From the NCBI GenBank assembly GCA_021651055.1, contig JAJHOH010000001.1, positions 2,604,001-2,668,000 of the forward strand: DNA of 64,000 bases, written 5' to 3'. Shown here piece after piece: positions 8,087 to 15,850 of the stretch. Position numbers and translations under genes: made by a program. Each line of letters begins with the position of its first letter. Position 1 is the stretch's first letter. The notes under the pieces were generated by a model, which ran no database searches, was not told the origin of the DNA, and saw nothing but the letters and a program-made list of their open reading frames with translations. This DNA comes from Candidatus Manganitrophus morganii. GTDB lineage: Bacteria > Nitrospirota > Nitrospiria > SBBL01 > Manganitrophaceae.

Positions 8087-9745
8087 TTGTTTTTGGTTTT
8101 GCAGGTTCGCTCCCGATTTTGGTTTTTCCTCCCGGTTTTCCTCGCGTTTCTTTTCCTTGAGGGTTGTTCGAGTTCGACTCCCCGCTCGGCCGAAACCGCT
8201 CCCGCCGCCGGGGCGCCGCCGGCCGGCACCTCTCCACCTCCGGTTCAAGTTCAAGCTCCGCAGCTAAGGCAGACGCTGGCGGGCGGCGGCGAAGGCTGGC
8301 TCGGCTCTCCTGCGGCGGCCGATCTCGACGGCGACGGTCGGATGGAGATCATCGCGCCGCGCGGCGGTTTTCTTTTCGTCTGGCATGCCGATGGAACCCT
8401 CTTTTGGAAATCGGCCTACGGTTTTTCGGCGGAGACGAGCCCGGCGACGATCAGCGGGCGGATCTGGGGGCCGCCGGTCGCGGCCGACCTCGACGGCGAC
8501 GGGAAACTTGAAATCGCCGCCGGCAGCCACAAGGAGATGATCTCGGTCTGGAGCTGGGACGGAAAGATGAAAGCGGGTTGGCCGAAGATCGTCGGGGGAG
8601 AGGCGGGGTCGGCCGATCGGGAGATCCGGTCGCTCGCGGCCGGCCCCCTCGGCAACGGCAAATCGGCCCTGCTGGCGTCGCGGACCCGAACGACGAAGGT
8701 CCCGGTGGCCTTTCTGCTCGATTCTCAAGGAACGGTTCTCCCCGGCTGGCCGCAGCTTGCCGCGTCGGGCGGGTGCGTCCTTCTTCCCGCCCAAGATGCA
8801 AACTGTTTTGAGGCGGGGACCTACAATCAAAACGTGGGGCTCGCCGATCTCGACGGGGACGGGAAAACCGATGCGATCATCGGCTACGACAACGCCTATG
8901 TCGGCCTCTTCCATCTCAGCGGCGTTCCCTTTGGAACCCCTTTTCTCAATCGCCCCTTCTTCCCCGGTGTTCCCGCCTTCCACGATCCGGCGTTGGCGAT
9001 CCAGGGGTTCGGGCCGGACGGAGAAGACCGAAGCGAGTTCACCGACTCCCCGCCGGTCGTCGCCGACCTCGACGGCGACGGCGCCCGCGAGCTGATTCTG
9101 GTGGGGGATCATGAACGGGCCGGGATCACCACGATTTTGGGAAACTCCCTCTTCGTCTTCCGCTCCGACGCCACCCGTTTTCCCGGTTTCGAGCGGCCGT
9201 TTGAGACGAGGGGCCATCATTCCCCGCGGGTGACCGAAGACCCCGGCGGGAACATCGTCGATGTCACCCCCGCGCCGGCCGTCGCCGACCTCGACGGGGA
9301 TGGGAAGAAAGAAATCCTCTTCCCCGCGTATGACGGCGTGCTGTATGCGGTCCATTCCGACGGGCAGCTCTTCTGGACGTTTGCGTTTTCCGATTTGGGG
9401 ACCCGGTTTGCTTCGGAGCCGGTCGTGGCCGATCTGAACAACGACGGGGTCCCGGAAGTTCTCTTTGCCACCTATGAGACCGAGGGAGAGAAGGGGGCTC
9501 TGGTGATTCTGAATCATCTCGGCGCGGAGCTGACGAAGATTTCCCTGCCGGGCCGTGGCGCCATGGCTGCGCCGACGCTCGCCGATCTCGACGGCGACGG
9601 GGAGTTGGAAGCGATCGTCAGCCTCAAAGATGTTTCATCCCAAGGCGGGGTGCAGATCTATGCGCTCCCCGGATCGAAAACCAACCGGCTCTTTTGGCCG
9701 ACCGGCCGCGGTAATTTCCTGCGGAATGGTGATACAAGTCACTGA
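8087..9745 (+). CDS. FG-GAP/VCBS repeat lipoprotein (copy 1)
   Basis: A 552-residue exported lipoprotein. The N-terminus is a hydrophobic signal ending in lipobox FLEGC, followed by a Ser/Pro/Ala-rich linker. The body is a beta-propeller of FG-GAP/VCBS blades, each with a calcium-binding ADLDGDG or DLNNDG motif; at least seven are visible. Such propellers sit on the cell surface and bind ligands or partners; the partner here is unknown. Starts are TTG codons at 8087, 8093 or 8099; AGGA at 8081 best fits 8093. A paralogue follows 126 bp downstream with nearly the same domain order. Confidence 0.88.
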   Translation: MFLVLQVRSRFWFFLPVFLAFLFLEGCSSSTPRSAETAPAAGAPPAGTSPPPVQVQAPQLRQTLAGGGEGWLGSPAAADLDGDGRMEIIAPRGGFLFVWHADGTLFWKSAYGFSAETSPATISGRIWGPPVAADLDGDGKLEIAAGSHKEMISVWSWDGKMKAGWPKIVGGEAGSADREIRSLAAGPLGNGKSALLASRTRTTKVPVAFLLDSQGTVLPGWPQLAASGGCVLLPAQDANCFEAGTYNQNVGLADLDGDGKTDAIIGYDNAYVGLFHLSGVPFGTPFLNRPFFPGVPAFHDPALAIQGFGPDGEDRSEFTDSPPVVADLDGDGARELILVGDHERAGITTILGNSLFVFRSDATRFPGFERPFETRGHHSPRVTEDPGGNIVDVTPAPAVADLDGDGKKEILFPAYDGVLYAVHSDGQLFWTFAFSDLGTRFASEPVVADLNNDGVPEVLFATYETEGEKGALVILNHLGAELTKISLPGRGAMAAPTLADLDGDGELEAIVSLKDVSSQGGVQIYALPGSKTNRLFWPTGRGNFLRNGDTSH

Positions 9746-9805
9746 TATCCCATTCCTTTGGATCACACTCCCACTTTAAAGTCAAGACAGGCATGTCCCG
9801 GCAGA

Positions 9806-9831
9806 CTATCCTTTTCGTTTGAAAAGGGTAG
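9806..9831 (+). other. Leader hairpin between the FG-GAP genes
   Basis: An 11-bp stem with one wobble pair (9806-9816 with 9821-9831, GTTT loop) lies in the 126-bp gap between the two paralogues. It could attenuate read-through or protect the downstream message. Confidence 0.45.
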
Positions 9832-9871
9832 AATGAACGCTTTGTGTCTGTTTCGTCCAAGGAGGTGTGTA

Positions 9872-11533
9872 TTGATCTTTTCTTGCAATTTCATCAGAAG
9901 GACTTTTATCGGTCTGTTTTTTTCATTGTCTTTTTCCCTGGCCGCCTGTTCCGACTCCTCTCTCCCATCCACCCCGGATCGGATCGCAGACGGCGGCGCG
10001 ACACCGACCGAGCCGACCGATCAAGACTCCATTCCGGCCACCCAACCGGCTGATCAAGATTCCATCGCCGCGCAACAGGCCGCATCTCTGATTTCCCCTG
10101 TGCGGGCGCCGCGACTTCACCAGACGTTGAGCGGCGGATTCGAAGGGTGGATGGGCTCTCCCGCGGTGGCCGACTTAGACAAAGACGGGTATCCGGAGAT
10201 TATTGCGGCGAGAGATCGAACCGTTTATGTGTGGCATTCGGACGGGACCCTTTACTGGAAGGCCGTCGCCGCCACCAGTGGACGGATCTGGGCGCCGCCG
10301 GTCGTCGCCGATCTCGATGCGGATGGACGGCTGGAAGTGGCGGTCGGCAGCCATCAGGAGCGAATCTCCGTCTGGCAGTGGAACGGACAACCCAAAGCGG
10401 GATGGCCGAAGGTTTTGGGAGGGAACACTGAAATCAGGTCAATCGCCGCCGGCCAGATCGGCAGCGACCGAAAGTTAGGGCTCCTCGCCTCACGGACGCT
10501 CGTGAAGCCGATCGCGTTTTTACTCAATTCGTCGGGAGCGATCCAACCGGGTTGGCCGCAGCTCTCCAGCGCCACCGGCTGCACTCCGAAAGTGACCTGC
10601 TTCGAAGCGGGCACTTACAATCAGAATGTCGGGATCGCCGATTTGAATGGCGATGGAAAGAACGACATGCTGATCGGTTACGATAACGCCTATGCCGGCG
10701 TCTTCCACATGAACGGCGTTCCTTTTCCAACCGCGCCGCACTTTAAGCGCCGCTATTTTCCGGGCGTTCCGGCGTTTCACAATCCGCAGTTGGCGGTCCA
10801 AGGATGGGGATTGAACGGGACCGATCGGAGCGAGTTTACCGACTCTCCCCCGGTCGTCGCCGACATCAACGGCGATGGAAAAAGAGAGCTGATCCTGGTG
10901 GGAGACCATGAGCTCGCCGGAAACACCGTCAATCGGGGGAATTCCCTTTTCGTCTTTCAGGCCGACGCCACGCGCGCGCCCGGTTTCGAGTGGCCCTTTG
11001 ACACCGGCGGGCCGCTGGTTTATGGGGACCCCGGCGCGAATATCGTCGATGTGACTCCGGCTTCCGCGGTGGTCGATCTCGACCGGGATGGGAAAAAGGA
11101 GATCCTCTTCCCGTCGTACGATGGGAATATGTACGCCGTCCGCTCCGACGGGAAGCTCTTTTGGAAGTTCTCTTTTGCGGCCAACGGCGCCCGGTTTGCC
11201 TCGGAGCCGGTCGTGGCCGATCTCAACAAGGACGGCCTTCCGGAAATTCTGTTTACGACATATGAAACGACGGCCGGAAAAGGGGCATTGATTGTTTTGA
11301 ACCGCCTCGGCGCAAAGTTGGCCCAGGTGCCGCTCCCGGGGCGGGGAGCGATGGCGGCGCCGACCGTGGCCGATCTCTACCGCAACGGGGAGTTGGAGGT
11401 GATCGTGAACCTGAAAGACAATACCCCCGCGGGCGGAATCTTAATTTATGATCTCCCCGGCTCCGGCACCAACTTGGTTCTCTGGCCGACCGGCCGCGGT
11501 AATTTTCTCCGAAACGGCGACGCAACGAGCTAG
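9872..11533 (+). CDS. FG-GAP/VCBS repeat lipoprotein (copy 2)
   Basis: A 553-residue paralogue of the gene just upstream. A signal peptide ending in lipobox SLAAC is followed by a Thr/Pro-rich linker and an FG-GAP beta-propeller with calcium loops (VADLDKDG, ADLNGDG, ADINGDG). Both copies share GTYNQNVG, SEFTDSPPVVAD and WPTGRGNFLRNGD, so they arose by tandem duplication. TTG 9872 is preferred because AAGGAGG lies 6 bp upstream, and it gives the same length as copy 1. One late repeat in this copy has ADLYRNG in place of DLDGDG, so that calcium loop is probably lost. Confidence 0.88.
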   Translation: MIFSCNFIRRTFIGLFFSLSFSLAACSDSSLPSTPDRIADGGATPTEPTDQDSIPATQPADQDSIAAQQAASLISPVRAPRLHQTLSGGFEGWMGSPAVADLDKDGYPEIIAARDRTVYVWHSDGTLYWKAVAATSGRIWAPPVVADLDADGRLEVAVGSHQERISVWQWNGQPKAGWPKVLGGNTEIRSIAAGQIGSDRKLGLLASRTLVKPIAFLLNSSGAIQPGWPQLSSATGCTPKVTCFEAGTYNQNVGIADLNGDGKNDMLIGYDNAYAGVFHMNGVPFPTAPHFKRRYFPGVPAFHNPQLAVQGWGLNGTDRSEFTDSPPVVADINGDGKRELILVGDHELAGNTVNRGNSLFVFQADATRAPGFEWPFDTGGPLVYGDPGANIVDVTPASAVVDLDRDGKKEILFPSYDGNMYAVRSDGKLFWKFSFAANGARFASEPVVADLNKDGLPEILFTTYETTAGKGALIVLNRLGAKLAQVPLPGRGAMAAPTVADLYRNGELEVIVNLKDNTPAGGILIYDLPGSGTNLVLWPTGRGNFLRNGDATS

Positions 11534-11573
11534 AGCGAAAGGGAGTGGGACGTTTTCCCCACTCCCTTCGCTT
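11534..11573 (+). terminator. Strong hairpin after the FG-GAP pair
   Basis: Immediately after the stop, a 15-16-bp stem (11534-11549 with 11557-11572, one bulge) closes around a 7-nt loop. There is no long T run afterwards, but the position and stability suggest it ends the FG-GAP transcript. Confidence 0.65.
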
Positions 11574-11673
11574 AGGAATGAGGAATCAAATTCTACATTC
11601 CAGCATTCCTAATTGATCTGTTGACAGCCCCCCCCTCTCTGCGATAATATTTCCAAGCATTTTGACCTCCTAT

Positions 11674-11748
11674 GCGGGAATAGCTCAGCGGTAGAGCATC
11701 GCCTTGCCAAGGCGAGGGTCGCGGGTTCAAATCCCGTTTCCCGCTCCA
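11674..11748 (+). tRNA. tRNA-Gly (GCC)
   Basis: A complete cloverleaf. Acceptor GCGGGAA pairs with TTCCCGC, the D-arm is AGCTCAGCGGTAGAGC, the anticodon stem-loop CGCCT-TGCCA-AGGCG carries anticodon GCC, and the T-arm is GCGGG-TTCAAAT-CCCG(T). The CCA end is encoded (11746-11748). It stands alone, with decayed copies of its 3' part downstream. Confidence 0.95.
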
Positions 11749-11792
11749 ATTTGATCCCAAACACGTGTAGAGGGCTAACAGGGTGAGGGATG

Positions 11793-12030
11793 CCGCGATC
11801 CTCAGCGGGTTCCACGCCGAATATAATTGAAGCGAAGCCTCCACACGGCGCGCTCCCGTCTTTATGGGAGCCAATCCCGTTTCCCGCTCCAAATTTTCAT
11901 CAATTTTAAGTAGAAGCGATCGATTCCTGCCGATGTTACCCGCGACCCTCTGTGGGTTCCACGACGAATACAATAAGCGAAGCTTCCCCTCGGCACGCTC
12001 CCCATCATTTGGGCGCCGATCCGGTTTGCT
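11793..12030 (+). repeat. Two degenerate tandem units with tRNA-Gly 3'-end remnants
   Basis: The gap between tRNA-Gly and the protease gene holds two related units of about 100 bp (about 11793-11892 and 11936-12030). Both contain GGGTTCCACG, GAATA and AGCGAAGC in order. The first ends in a 20-bp exact copy of the tRNA 3' end (11873-11892 equals 11730-11749). The second ends in a diverged version. They look like decaying duplications of a tRNA plus spacer or the scar of repeated integration. No protein gene is visible in 11749-12149. Confidence 0.65.
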
Positions 12031-12079
12031 GCTTCAACACAATCCCACCACTCCCTGAACCATTCGCCTCCCTCTCCGT

Positions 12080-12093
12080 TGTAAGCGCTTTCA
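12080..12093. promoter_or_regulatory. Palindromic LacI/cre-like operator
   Basis: The 14-bp near-palindrome TGTAAGCGCTTTCA matches the LacI-family/catabolite-responsive element pattern TGWAANCGNTNWCA at every defined position. It lies 57 bp before the protease start. No LacI-type regulator is in the window, so its function is inferred from pattern only. Confidence 0.4.
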
Positions 12094-12149
12094 CGGACCG
12101 CCCCTCCATGTCGGTGTTAATCTAATTACATCCGATACGGAGGGCTGTC

Positions 12150-13613
12150 ATGAACCATCTGTTCAAAACGGTTTTAGCTCTCTTTTTCATTCTCAGATTT
12201 ATTTCCGAAGGGGTCCCTCTTCCGTTCCTCGCCCATGCCGCGGAGCCGCCCAGGGAGAGCCGTTCGCTTCCGGCGGATCCCCCTCTGTCGGAACCGGTTT
12301 TTGTGGAGATCGCGGAACGGATGATCCCGACGGTTGTGAACATCTCGACCACCAGTCTCCATAGCGGGCGCGATCTCCCCTCGTTGGACCCCTTTTCCGA
12401 GGACTCGTTTTTCAAGCGGTTCTTTGGCGACTCCCCCTCTCATCTCCATCAGGTGCAAGGCCAGATCGGGTCGGGGGTCATCATCGATCCGAATGGATAC
12501 ATCGTCACCAATCACCATGTCATTGCCGACGCGAAGGAGATCCGGGTGATCTTAAACGATCGAAGGGCATTTTCCGCCAAGGTCGTGGGGAGCGATATCA
12601 AGAGCGATCTCGCTGTGGTGAAGATCGACGCCCGGAACCTGCCGTCGGCCTCCTGGGGAGATTCTTCAAAACTGCAAGTCGGAGAATATGTGCTGGCGAT
12701 CGGCAATCCGTTCGGACTGATGGAAACGGTCACCCTCGGCATCATCTCGGCCGTCGGGCGGGCGAATGTCGGCATCGCCGATTATGAAGACTTTATCCAG
12801 ACCGACGCGCCGATCAATCCCGGAAATTCAGGCGGCGCGCTGGTGAATATCCGGGGGGAGCTCATCGGGGTGAATACGGCGATTTTCAGCGAGGGGGGAG
12901 GATCGATGGGGATCGGCTTCGCCATTCCGAGCAACATGGCGAAACCGGTGATGGAGAGTTTAATGAAAGCGGGAAAGGTCGTTCGGGGCTGGCTAGGGAT
13001 CTCGATTCAGGAGGTGACCCCGGAGCTGGCGAAAGAGTTCGGTCTCTCCAATCCGAAAGGGGTCCTCGTCGGAGATCTTCTGATCAACGGTCCCGCCGAC
13101 AAGGCGGGGCTGCGGCGGGGGGATATTATTTTAGAGGCGGACGGAGAGCCGGTCGAGAGCGTGGGGCAATTTCGGAACTTGACCGCCTCCGCTTCGGTCG
13201 GAAGCCCGCTCAAGCTAAACATTTACCGGGAAGGGCGTCCGCAGACGATCGGCGTCACCGTCGAGGAAAATGTGGGAGAAGCCGTTCGGGAAGCGCCGCC
13301 CCAAGTCGAGCAGAGGGAGACGAGCGCGCCGATGGACGGCATCGAGGTCCGCGACATTTCCCCGGAGGCGTTGGAAGAGCGTATCCTGAACAATAGCCGG
13401 GAGGGGGTCGTCGTGGAGGGGGTGGCATCGGGGAGCGGCGGAGAGGAGGCGGGGCTCCGGCAGGGGGATATCCTTGTGGAGGTCAATCGAAAACCGCTCG
13501 GGAATGTGAAGGAGTACAAAGAGGTGATCTCAAAAATGAAGAAAGATCAAACGGTGCTCCTATTGATCGACCGGGGAGGCCGGACCTTCTTTATGACTGT
13601 CCGGCCTTCTTAG
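12150..13613 (+). CDS. HtrA/DegP-family periplasmic serine protease
   Basis: A 487-residue Do-type protease and chaperone for misfolded envelope proteins. A signal peptide (about residues 1-31, ending AHAAEP) is followed by a trypsin-like domain with the catalytic triad His (VTNHHV, about 120), Asp (SDLAVV, about 151) and Ser (PGNSGG, about 225). Two PDZ domains follow (about 270-365 and 400-480), with carboxylate-binding loops such as RGWLGI. Domain order and length match DegP/DegQ/MucD. ACGGAGG lies 7 bp before the ATG. A cre-like palindrome lies 57 bp upstream. Confidence 0.93.
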   Translation: MNHLFKTVLALFFILRFISEGVPLPFLAHAAEPPRESRSLPADPPLSEPVFVEIAERMIPTVVNISTTSLHSGRDLPSLDPFSEDSFFKRFFGDSPSHLHQVQGQIGSGVIIDPNGYIVTNHHVIADAKEIRVILNDRRAFSAKVVGSDIKSDLAVVKIDARNLPSASWGDSSKLQVGEYVLAIGNPFGLMETVTLGIISAVGRANVGIADYEDFIQTDAPINPGNSGGALVNIRGELIGVNTAIFSEGGGSMGIGFAIPSNMAKPVMESLMKAGKVVRGWLGISIQEVTPELAKEFGLSNPKGVLVGDLLINGPADKAGLRRGDIILEADGEPVESVGQFRNLTASASVGSPLKLNIYREGRPQTIGVTVEENVGEAVREAPPQVEQRETSAPMDGIEVRDISPEALEERILNNSREGVVVEGVASGSGGEEAGLRQGDILVEVNRKPLGNVKEYKEVISKMKKDQTVLLLIDRGGRTFFMTVRPS

Positions 13614-13651
13614 AGGACCCTTCGGAATCAAGGGCGAAGACGTTGCCCGCT

Positions 13652-14041
13652 TCAAGCGGGCCGACGTTTCGCCTCTTTGTGCCGGCAGATGATTTTCCCT
13701 TCCATGCCGAGTCTTCGGTGGCCGGGGAGAGGGCAGAAGTAGGGGAACGCTCCTTCCTTCGCGACGAATTTGATGATCGTCCGTTCGCCCACCGTGTCGA
13801 CCCGCGCCGACTTCACCGCCAGCTCGGGGATCGACAAAACATGCGGCGCCCCGTCGCCGTTTTCGATGATTAATTCGACCACCTCTCCCTCATACACCTC
13901 CAGGGTCGGGTTCTTGGTTCCATCCTCTCCGATAAATGCGAACTCGCCCGACATCTCCGTTTTGAGGAGATACGTTTTGCCGTGGGCCGTTCCGGCGCCG
14001 ATAAGGATGAAAGAAATCAGGACCAACGCTGCCACCTTCAT
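13652..14041 (-). CDS. Secreted cupredoxin-like copper protein
   Basis: A 129-residue protein with a cleavable signal peptide (ends GTAHG) and a single cupredoxin domain. Type 1 copper ligands are visible: His67 in GAPHVLS, then Cys103, His108 and Met113 in the block YFCPLPGHRRLGM. It probably carries electrons or delivers copper in the periplasm. It is the second gene of a minus-strand pair, 21 bp after a Cys-rich membrane protein. It could be a plastocyanin-like carrier or a copper-resistance protein; the sequence does not separate these. Confidence 0.85.
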   Translation of the reverse strand: MKVAALVLISFILIGAGTAHGKTYLLKTEMSGEFAFIGEDGTKNPTLEVYEGEVVELIIENGDGAPHVLSIPELAVKSARVDTVGERTIIKFVAKEGAFPYFCPLPGHRRLGMEGKIICRHKEAKRRPA

Positions 14042-14062
14042 TGTCCACTCCTTTTCCGTGGG

Positions 14063-14416
14063 TTAAGAGACGACCATCGCCGTTTTTTTAAGGTGCCGCT
14101 CGACCGCCCTCCGGTGGATCTGCTGCGGTCTGCTCTCGAGCAGGCATTCTTTCGAGCAGAGGATCTCCTCGCTGCAAAAGAGCGGGCAGCTCACGACGTC
14201 AAGTCCTTTGCCGATTTTTCGGGGATTCCGGAAAATGTTGATTTCCATCCCGACCCGGAGCGGGTCTCCCGTTTCGGGACAGATCACCGGAACGCGCTTG
14301 CGCGCCGGCCGCGCGACGGAGAGAAAATAGACGGCCGGAATCAGAGCGAAAACTCCCACGGACAGAAAGCCGATCCAGGGGGAGAGCGCCGATGTCAACC
14401 AGGCCACAGATTCCAT
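14063..14416 (-). CDS. Membrane protein with C-terminal cysteine cluster
   Basis: A 117-residue protein I do not recognise. An N-terminal transmembrane segment (about residues 10-33, WIGFLSVGVFALIPAVYFL) is followed by a short soluble part. Its cysteines lie in VICPETGDP and then SCPLFCSEEILCSKECLL, giving a five-Cys set that could bind metal or a cofactor. A strong AAGGAGG site precedes the ATG. It is 21 bp upstream of the cupredoxin gene in the same direction, so a joint role in copper or electron transfer is plausible but inferred only from position. Confidence 0.75.
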   Translation of the reverse strand: MESVAWLTSALSPWIGFLSVGVFALIPAVYFLSVARPARKRVPVICPETGDPLRVGMEINIFRNPRKIGKGLDVVSCPLFCSEEILCSKECLLESRPQQIHRRAVERHLKKTAMVVS

Positions 14417-14662
14417 AGCAGACCTCCTTGTTTTGAGTGGGTGGACGGGTCAATCGTTTACAATCCCCAGTCTGCCTCATCCCTCAACGAGGGGCAACAC
14501 CACAAACGGGGTGTTTTGCGGGAGGACCGGCCAAGGAGAGGGAGGAGCGGGGGCCGTTGTTTCCGGAATTTTTACGACGGAGTCGGGCCGGCACACCGGC
14601 AAGATCGTTATGGCCGTCCGTTGATTTGAAAATTTGACTTTGCCGAACGGAATTTCCTAAGA

Positions 14663-14671
14663 TGGTATACT
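14663..14671 (+). promoter_or_regulatory. Extended -10 promoter of the lipoprotein pair
   Basis: TGGTATACT is an extended -10 element (TGn plus TATACT), 39 bp before the ATG at 14710. No good -35 box is at 17 bp. Confidence 0.5.
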
Positions 14672-14709
14672 ATCCATCGCAAGCCGATGTCGCGGGAGGG
14701 ATCGCATTG

Positions 14710-15285
14710 ATGGGGATATTCCACAAAGGGAAAAGGGTCGTCTATTTAAAAGAGGCGGTTTCGCCGGTTCTTGTTGTTTTTCTTCTCCTCTTCCTCTCCG
14801 CCTGTGCGACGGAGCGGTATCAGGGGCCGGTCAGCGGCATCTCGGCCAACGCCCAGCTCACACAGACGTTGGCCCTTGGAAAGGTGGTCGATCGGCTCGA
14901 TTTCAGCGGGTATTCCGGAAAAAATGTCTTCCTGGATGTTGTGACCCTCACCGAGCGACTGACGGAGCGCAGTCCCGAGGAAGCGTTTATCCATTCCTGG
15001 TTGACGGAGAAGCTCTTCGACCAGGGGGTTCGCGTGGTTGACGCCGAGGCCGACGCCGATCTGAGGCTGACCGCCCGGGCCCGCGCGTTCGGGGTCGATC
15101 GCATCCGACGCGATCTCCCTTTTATTTATTACGCGGAGGTTACCCGCGGCCTGGCCGATTTCCACTTCGCCCTCTACGATCTGAAGGAAGGACGCCTCCT
15201 TGCCACGTTCGACCGCTTCGAGCGGGTTTCGGTTCGCGAGAGTTTTTGGTTTTACATCATCGGGCCGAATCGGACGGTGGATTAA
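14710..15285 (+). CDS. Lipoprotein of unknown function
   Basis: A 191-residue protein. Basic residues, a hydrophobic core and lipobox FLSAC form a lipoprotein signal. The mature part (TQTLALGKVVDRLDFSGY onward) resembles the general class of small outer-membrane lipoproteins, but I do not recognise the family. ATG 14710 is chosen because GGGAGGG lies 9 bp upstream and the extended -10 at 14663 rules out an earlier start. The next gene begins at the base after its stop codon, so the two are translationally linked. Confidence 0.78.
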   Translation: MGIFHKGKRVVYLKEAVSPVLVVFLLLFLSACATERYQGPVSGISANAQLTQTLALGKVVDRLDFSGYSGKNVFLDVVTLTERLTERSPEEAFIHSWLTEKLFDQGVRVVDAEADADLRLTARARAFGVDRIRRDLPFIYYAEVTRGLADFHFALYDLKEGRLLATFDRFERVSVRESFWFYIIGPNRTVD

Positions 15286-15828
15286 ATGAGATCTCCTCGA
15301 ATCGTTCTTTTCTTTTTTCTGATCTTCCTCCCGGCTGGTTGTGCGACGATGATCCCGACCGAGCCGACCTCCGGAATGGGATCGACCGCCCAAAAGGGAA
15401 TCGCGGCGGCGCTCGATCATAATCTTGCCTTAGAGACCGATCTGGTTGAAGGTAAGAAGGTTTCGGTGCGTGTCGAAACGTTGGGGGAGGTGTCGCTTTC
15501 CTCGGCGATCCGCGCTTATGCGCGGTCGGTGTTGGTGGAAGAGGTCGAAACGGCCGGGGGAGCGGTGGTTCCCGAAGGAGAGCTTTCCATCACCGCGAAG
15601 ATCGATGCCGCCGGAATTGCCGCTTTCAGCAGGAGCTTTCGCCTTCGCAGTGGCGGGAACTTTTCCATCCCCCTCTGGTACAGCGAAACGACCAAAGGGG
15701 AGTCGCACGTCATCCTCGTCTACCAAGATGCCGAAGGAAACCCTCTCCGGACGATCGTAAATCGGAAGGACGTTCCGCACCGCGATATTTATCTCTTTTA
15801 TTTCTTCGGGCTTTCCGAAACCCCTTGA
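15286..15828 (+). CDS. Second lipoprotein of the pair, unknown function
   Basis: A 180-residue protein with a hydrophobic N-terminus and lipobox LPAGC. The mature part has beta-rich segments (KVSVRVETLGEVSLSS, GELSITAKID). The C-terminus YLFYFFGLSETP is very similar in style to the end of the upstream protein (WFYIIGP), suggesting the two share a fold. The start ATG abuts the upstream stop without a gap. No family recognised. Confidence 0.78.
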   Translation: MRSPRIVLFFFLIFLPAGCATMIPTEPTSGMGSTAQKGIAAALDHNLALETDLVEGKKVSVRVETLGEVSLSSAIRAYARSVLVEEVETAGGAVVPEGELSITAKIDAAGIAAFSRSFRLRSGGNFSIPLWYSETTKGESHVILVYQDAEGNPLRTIVNRKDVPHRDIYLFYFFGLSETP

Positions 15829-15850
15829 GCCGGCGCGCTCCCGCATTGGG

